From Arachis hypogaea (Eukaryota; Streptophyta; Magnoliopsida; Fabales; Fabaceae), in assembly GCF_003086295.3 (NCBI RefSeq), contig NC_092051.1:82096445-82160444 (forward strand): a DNA stretch of 64,000 bases. The letters run 5' to 3'. Position 1 is the stretch's first letter. Each line of letters starts with the position of its first letter. A model generated the notes under the pieces. The model did no database searches. It saw only the letters and a program-made list of their open reading frames with translations, and had not been told where the DNA came from. Of this stretch, positions 57,762 through 64,000 are shown in pieces. A program made the translations under genes and the position numbers.

Positions 57762-58779
57762 ATGAGTTCTCACCCCCATCGCTATGAGTCTGGTTACAAT
57801 TATGTTGCAGGAAGAAGAAATTACAATGAGAATAGGCATCAAGGTTGGAACAATCAAAGATGGGAGGAGTCACAAGGATTTGATCAACCCTCATGGCAAC
57901 AACCACCTCCAATGGACTATCAACAACCACCACCATATGCCTATGAACCCTTTCCTCAACATGACTTTGGACCACCATACTCACAAGCCTCTTTCCACCA
58001 TTCACCTTCATATGACCCTAACCCGTATCTACCATACCAACCACCTTATGAGCCAAATGAACCATACACAGAACCACCCCCATTCCAACATAACTACTCT
58101 CATAAACCACCACCTCAATATACACCATCTCAAGATGAACCACCTTCCTACCATGAACCCTTTCTCCCAACAAATGAACCCTCCTATCCACCCCAAACCT
58201 CCTTGGAGAAAGCACTTACCGATCTAAACTCTACTATACAAGCTGTTGTCGCCCAAATCGGACCACCAAATACCTTCAACAATCAACCGTCAAGCTCTAG
58301 TGCACTTTCTTTTCAACCACAAAATGATCCCTCCATCCCATCACCACCATCCATGGAAGAGCACCCACATCCATCAATCCAATAGCAACATGATCCCAAT
58401 GATGCTATTGACATGGAACAAGAGAGAAGGGATCATCTTCGTGAATCCATACTTCATAAAGAGCTAGAGGAGGCCCTAAAGGTGAAGGTAGTAAAGACCC
58501 TTGAAGTCGAAGGAGTGGTTGAAGAATCGATGAAGGAAGACATCAAGGAGGAGTCTGATTTTGTCTTAGAGCAAGAGGAGGCCCAAAATGTGGAGATAGG
58601 AGAGACCCTTGAAGATGAAAGAATAGTTGAAAGGAGTTGTCATGGAAGGAAAATCATCAAGGATGAGTATGCTTTTATATTAAAACTAATGGACAAAGCA
58701 GTAATTATTGAAGAGGAAGAAGTGGTTGAAGACTTGGGAGATGCTGAACCTCCATGGGGAAGTCAAGACATAGAGCCTC
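57762..58779 (+). pseudogene. ORF of unknown function, copy 3, one in-frame stop, cut at its 3' end
   Basis: ATG at 57762 gives MSSHPHRYESGYNYVAGRRN, then WNNQRWEESQGFDQP. A long Pro/Tyr/Gln-rich region follows (PPYAYEPFPQHDFGPPYS, YLPYQPPYEPNEPYTEP), then ALTDLNSTIQAVVAQIG. TAG at 58383 probably replaces a Gln codon. In the same frame an acidic Glu/Val-rich part (KVVKTLEVEGVVEESMKEDI, VEEEE-like VIIEEEEVVEDLGDAEPPWG) runs to 58779, where a long LTR is inserted. The C-terminal ETDGQLR region seen in the other copies is therefore absent. This copy keeps the start codon that the other two have lost. It is low-complexity, and no enzyme motif is visible. Confidence 0.75.
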
Positions 58780-60729
58780 TGTAACAACCCTGATTTTCGA
58801 GTATGCGAGATCTTTTCCGAAGGCACGGAATCCTCCGGAAGATCAGTAAGGGGAGAACCTCTGATATATCATCAAGTATCTCAATCCTCATTGTCATTAT
58901 GTCATCTTTAAGATAGAACCTTTTCTGAGGCACGCTCGATAATGTAGTCACGAAAAACCCAGTTTTTGAACCGTATCGGTTAAGAGTTTTGATTCTGTTT
59001 TTCGTAAATAGTCTCAGTTTGACGAACCGGACTTGATTCATGAGAGAAGAGAGATAATAGGATAATATTATCATTATATTAGTATTAGAAGCTTCTTGAA
59101 TGATATTATAAGGTTACCTGGTTTGTTTTAGTTAAAAACAGGAAATCAGTTTAACCGGGTTCACAGTTTACTGGTGCAGCTTAGCACCGGCACTCTCTGA
59201 TAACTTTAGCAATGCTAAGGCCTCATTATACATGTTTTATTCTCATATTAAATATGTTACTAGTATCATTTATTCTATTAGCTTAGAAAATAATTTTTAG
59301 AGATGTTTTTACAAGTGTTCCGATACACCTAGTTTTAGTAGTTATACACCTGAGATATTTTAATATTATTTTAATCCACCTTCAAAAAAACCAATCAAAA
59401 CTCACCCTACACCCCCAAGACACTCCAAGGCTGTCTCATTTCTTCATTTTGGCCGAAAATAACAAGAGAGAAAAGAGAGAAACTTTCATGAACACTTAAT
59501 CTTCAAAGCTTGATTTATTCTGAACTAAAACTCAAATCAAAATTCCGATTTCACCAAAATGATCCTCTCTTCTTCCTCTACATAACCATATAACATATCA
59601 AGGCTGGAAATAAGGTGAGATGGCTGTCTCCCTCCCTCTTCAATTCGGTTTTCAAGGAAAACCATGCAAAACATGTGTTTTCTTGATGTTTTTCCTTAGG
59701 AATCATGCTTAACTTGACTTGAGGGCCAAGAAACATGAATTTACAGCAAGTATAAGGTTAGAAATCACTTCCTAACATGCTGAGTGAGATTTGGTTAGTT
59801 GAGGGTTTTTGGATTTAAAGTTGTTCTTGATGTGATTTAGGAGGAAAAAGTGCTTAAAGACCACCTGAAAGTCTAACCGAATTAGGAGGAGCAAAACCAG
59901 GTAGGGTTTGATGAATTTAACCTTGATTGATTGTGTTTGAGTTTTGTAATTATGATATGGTTTGGTTGTGCTTGAAATTGATTGTTTATATGAGTGATTC
60001 TTGTTGAAAATTTGGTGAAATTTTGATGAAATTTGATGAAATTCAAGCTTTGAGTTCATGTTCTTGGAGCATCTGGAAAACAAAACCCTAGGCCCTAAAT
60101 TGGGAATCAATTTGTGTTAAAATCATGTAGAAAAGATGGGGTTTTAGTGGCTGCTAATTTATTTTGAATTATGGTAAAAATCGGTTGCTGAAAAGACTGA
60201 AAAACGGGTAAAAACAAAGAAAAAATATGAAGAACTTATGAAGAACATGAAGTACACTTTGAGTATGGTGAAGAACAATGAAGAACACCATTTTAATCCA
60301 TAAAAGGGCAAGGAAGTAAATATTTTGGTGTTTGGGGGGGTTATTTAGTAATTTCTGAAAGTTAGGGTAGTTAAAGTAGAAATATTAAAAGTTACCGGGG
60401 TAAAAAGTTAATTTTGAAAGTGAAAAGCTAAAGGCAAGGTAATTTTAGAAAATTTAATAATAAAATAATAAATAATAATAAAATATTAAATAATAATATC
60501 TAATTAAAAATAATATTTTAATAAAAATAATAAAATAATACGGAGAAGACAGTTTTCTGTAAAAGTTTTAGAAAGACAACTTTAAGTGCAGAATCTCATA
60601 ATTACCTTCATAAAACACTTAGGGAGTGGTAATAACATGTTAGTGAGGCAAAGATAAAAGAAAGATAAAAAGTTGAAGAAAAGATAAAAGTCGAAGAAAA
60701 AGTCTGTAAAGTTTTAATGACAGAAAAAC
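58780..60729 (+). repeat. 5' part of a long LTR (TGTAACAACCC...)
   Basis: Begins TGTAACAACCCTGATTTTCG inside the ORF above. The first 1.95 kb is present, then a reverse LTR interrupts it. GTTTTTACAAGTGTTC...ACACCTAG near 59310 and GCAGAATCTCATAA near 60590 match, in inverse, the LTR at 60730-64000 (near 63920 and 62650), so both belong to one family about 3.8 kb long. The short ORFs are not conserved coding sequence. Confidence 0.6.
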
Positions 60730-63700
60730 TGTAACGGCCCAACTTCCAGCATGTCATGATCATACTAAAAGTTGAACGTTACCAACTTGTTTCCCCAACT
60801 TAAGTAATATTTAATAAATATAAGCCTGTTCGTTGTTAACACCTCGCGAGTTTCGAGTAATTTTTTTTTAAAACAATAGTAGTTTAGAGTCGCATACATA
60901 GAGTATAACAACGAAACATGAGTACACACATTCAAGGAATTGTAGAAGGCAATACATAGAATATCACACCACAATATACATCATAATGCAGAAGCAGCTC
61001 AGTTATACTAGTAAGGAATTATAACACAGCATCCTTCAGTTAGTGACTCATATAATATATACACATATATACATAAGACGTCCCGGGGCCTGGCCTGTCC
61101 AAAAGCCCCTAAGCTGGCACCCAGGCTAGGCTAACTCTATGACATGCCTATTCCCTCTGAGCATGCTAGTACAAGTGAGGGAAACACTCTAAGGTACCGT
61201 GGTTAGAATGGACGCCTCAAAAGTCTCCTCGTCTCTGATCCAAAAGCCCCTCACAGAAAACCGTTAGGTAGGTGATGATGCCTGCTCGTTGGTGCCCCAT
61301 CTGGCTCATTGCTACCAGAAGAGATATCCTCGATCTCAGGGTCACGTACTATATAATTACGTACACAAGGTGCCGCACATCGGATGTAATACTTGTAGCT
61401 GCGCATTGGGTCGTCGTGGATGTACGGATGATTAATCTCGTAGGGCAGGACTCCCGTGTCCATCTGAAGAGGTGTAAGGGGTAAGAACTGGGGAGTTCTT
61501 AGTTAGGTCGGGGTTCATAGTTAAGTCCATTTATAATGTCCACTTGCAAGTTTCTAAATCCTTTGAAAATTGATGGTTTAACAATCAAATATTCAAAATC
61601 TTTTCAAAAGAAATTAGTTAATTAACCATAAATCCAAACTTCTTTTCTAGATATAAGAATCTGAAAAGTTTCCTAATGATATGAATGACCAACTTGTCCC
61701 AAGCATAGGTTCAATTAAGTCTATGCTGTAAGAGTTTGAGTTTTCATACTTTACTAGACTATAAACATAAAAGAAGTTACCTACGCGGTATAAATGATCA
61801 TCTTGTTCCAAGCATAGGTTCATTAAGTCTATGCTGAATCAGTCAGATACTTTATACAAAGCTAGACCTCAAACAAACCAACCACAGCCTTAGGCCCAAA
61901 CAACTCAATCAACATCCAATCACCACAATCCAAACAATCAGTTACAAACACAAGTAATGAGGTTCAAACACAATCAAGAGCAGTTACGTCAAGTATAGCA
62001 GTTAGCAATTAAACAGAGCTGTTCACATAGGCAAACCAATTAAAATATGCACAAACAAGTATGATGCATGTCTGATCCTACTGTAGGTAATGAGCTCATT
62101 TGTCGGTTTTGACCCGCACCCGACGCAATCTGATCCTCCAGGTCAGATAAGGCCTTCCCAGAACTTAATCCCAGATTAAGTACCGCATACCCTCTACCAA
62201 GTACTCTCGACTTGCAGGGCTGGTATTTGCTCAAATCTCAATATACCGTAGGTATGCGAATCAGGCCTCTACCAAGCATTCAGCTTGCAGGGCTGGTACA
62301 TCTCTACCGCAGCCTGTCTGGGAAGCAACATCACAATACGGGCGTCCCCGCATAATATTCACAAGCATCGCCCGAAGGCTCATAAGTCACATATAACCTA
62401 CTTTTCATCACTTAGTAATCATCTTCATCATCTTTCCACAATCATAAATCAAGCATCATAACATCACAGTGAGCTCATTTTACAATTCTCTGCTTACTCT
62501 GTAAGGTCAAGCACACTACTATATAGCTTTTAATTCCTTTTCTTTCCAACATGTATGAAAGTTTCTAAAACCTCTTTCATTACCATACATACCTCAATAC
62601 TTTCTCTTGAACTCTTCCTTAGGTGTTTAATAAAGAGAATTAAGGAATTCTGGACTCAAAACTGCCTTCCTGAGGCTTTTAGGAAAAACTATCTTTTTAT
62701 CAATATTTTATTATTAATAATAAAATAATATTATTAATAAAATAATATTAACAATAAAATAATATTTTAATATTTTAATATTAAAATAATAATATTTTAT
62801 TCAACTTTCAAAAATTGTATTTTGACCCCTGAACCTTTTGGAAATTGCATTTTGACCCCTTAACTTTTAATATTTGCACTTTAGCCTCTTAACTTTTCTT
62901 TAATTAACTTTCAACTCCAAACTTTTTAATAATTATAATTTGACCCCAAAATCATCAAAACCAACGTTTTTCTTATCCTTCAAAGACCAAAAATATTTTT
63001 CCAAAAGTTCATCAGATTTCAGCTTGATTTTCAACTAGTTTATCAATATTTTCGGTAACCGATTTTTACCTGATTTTGACCAAACCAAAGAGCAAAGTTT
63101 CAGCCATCAAATACACATCAAAAACACATCAAATATCATGAATTTCATGGCTGGAAAGCCACGTTTTCCAGCAGCAACAACAACAACTTCAGAACCATCA
63201 AAAACTTGATTTTCAAGCATTAAACAACAAGATCTCATGATCAAACCATCACACAAACACTCAAAATCAAGCTTCAAGCAACAAGAGCTGATTTAACACT
63301 TCAAGAACCAAACCAATCATTGATTAATTTACCAAACCTTACCTCCTTTGCAACTGCCAAGAATTGAACCAAGAACAAGTTTCCAAAAGCACTTTTACGC
63401 CTATTTTAACATCAAAAACAACTTTAGAACCATATGAACCATGAAGGCTGAAGCTTCATGATGGTGAAAAGTTGGTTTTCCTCACCTCAATGCAGCTAGA
63501 AATCACGTTTTCTTAGAGCCTGTGGTGATTGAACAAGAGATCTTAAGAGAAAACATGAAGAAAACATCATCTGCTTGAGTTCCCACCATGGATGAAACTT
63601 CAAGGAGGAGGAGTAGCCATCATGCCTTGATTTACTCCATGAAAATTGATATAGAAATGAAGAGGAGGAAGAGGTGATCATTTTGGTCGGATTAGATTTT

Positions 63701-64000
63701 TGATAGGGGTTTTAGTTTGAAAAAGAACGGAGAAAGAAGCTTAGGTATTCATGGAAGTTTTCATGGAAGTTCTTCCATTTCTCTCTCAAGAATTTTGAAT
63801 TCTAACTTGTTTAGAAAGTAAAAATGATAGTAATGATGATACATGGGAGAACGTGGGGTTTGGATAAGCATTATCCTAAATTTTGGTGTAAAAATATCTC
63901 AAGAAAGGATAATTACGGAAGCTAGATGTATTAGAACACAAGTATTTCTTACTTTCTCCTTAAGAAAGCTTTGCTTGGAGAGCAAGAAAGGAAACATGTG
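60730..64000 (-). repeat. Long LTR, reverse strand, running off the window
   Basis: Plus-strand TGTAACGGCCCAACTTCC is the inverse of the LTR 3' end seen at 15007. The body matches the right part of the LTR 879-8000 and, beyond 62580, the LTR at 58780-60729, all in inverse orientation. It is LTR sequence throughout, with no gene. The 5' end and the rest of the element lie to the right. Confidence 0.65.

Larger units (their letters stand above)
55705..58779 (+). mobile_element. Non-autonomous LTR element, plus strand, 5' part
   Basis: 5' LTR, primer site, leader and ORF of the unknown protein, cut at 58780 by a long LTR. It belongs to the same family as 2069-6025 (LTR length and ends agree). 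Unlike the other two copies it has about 550 bp of AT-rich leader like that of the Athila-like elements. Confidence 0.8.

Noticed and set aside
57784..58227. Second-frame ORF overlapping the unknown ORF, also open at 3990-4304 and 19495-19677
   Set aside because: It is explained by Pro/Tyr/His-rich codons (CCA, TAT, CAC) that avoid stops in the neighbouring frame. Residues are not better conserved than expected.
60765..62234. Several 60-70-codon ORFs on both strands
   Set aside because: The region is LTR sequence matching other long LTRs in the window. The ORFs have no conserved frame.

Overview
The window is plant nuclear DNA built almost entirely of LTR retrotransposons nested inside one another. 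I found no intact host gene, rRNA gene or complete tRNA gene. The supporting signs are tRNA-Asp-type primer sites (TGGCGCCGTTGCCGGGGA and near variants) next to LTR ends, Athila-like (Ty3/gypsy) gag, protease and RT/RNase H sequences, 5-bp target duplications, and LTRs rich in GGCGTT(T/C)AACGCC palindromes. From memory the LTR style fits a legume, most likely peanut (Arachis). That assignment is an inference, not a database result.

Layout. 1-15007: fragments of long-LTR elements with ends of the TGTAA...TTACA type. One is split by a reverse-strand non-autonomous element (2069-6025) and another by an 11.2-14.1 kb LTR. 15008-23966: two tail copies of the same non-autonomous family with an LTR and a degenerate ORF of unknown function between them. 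23967-26065: 5' LTR, primer site and gag start of an Athila-like element. That element is cut by a second one starting at 26066, whose visible sequence runs to 47735. The second element's 5' LTR holds a solo LTR (27386-39194), which holds a complete 10.3-kb element (27499-37794, TSD GTGTG). Its body also carries a MULE-like MITE (40243-42016) and two more solo LTRs (43159-44667, TSD ATGCC; 45661-47520, TSD CAAGG). At 47736 it is cut by a reverse-strand Athila-like element, which is cut at 55705 by another non-autonomous element. That one is cut at 58780 by a long LTR, itself cut at 60730 by a reverse-strand LTR of the same family. The right halves of these outer layers lie beyond the window.

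How the parts work together. The Athila-like elements encode Gag, protease and RT/RNase H, all now broken by stop codons, and neither of the two whose 3' part is visible has an integrase. The non-autonomous family uses the same tRNA-Asp primer site and carries one proline-rich, acidic ORF of unknown function. One copy also has an Athila-type 5' leader, so mobilisation in trans by Athila-like machinery is plausible.

The most unusual pattern is modular LTR design. Several unrelated LTR families share a block of about 90 bp (GTTGGAAAG...CTTTCCAACGATATAT). In most of them it is followed by a family-specific array of palindromes or hairpins and then a TATA-like box. In two families the hairpin stems change in sequence while staying paired.
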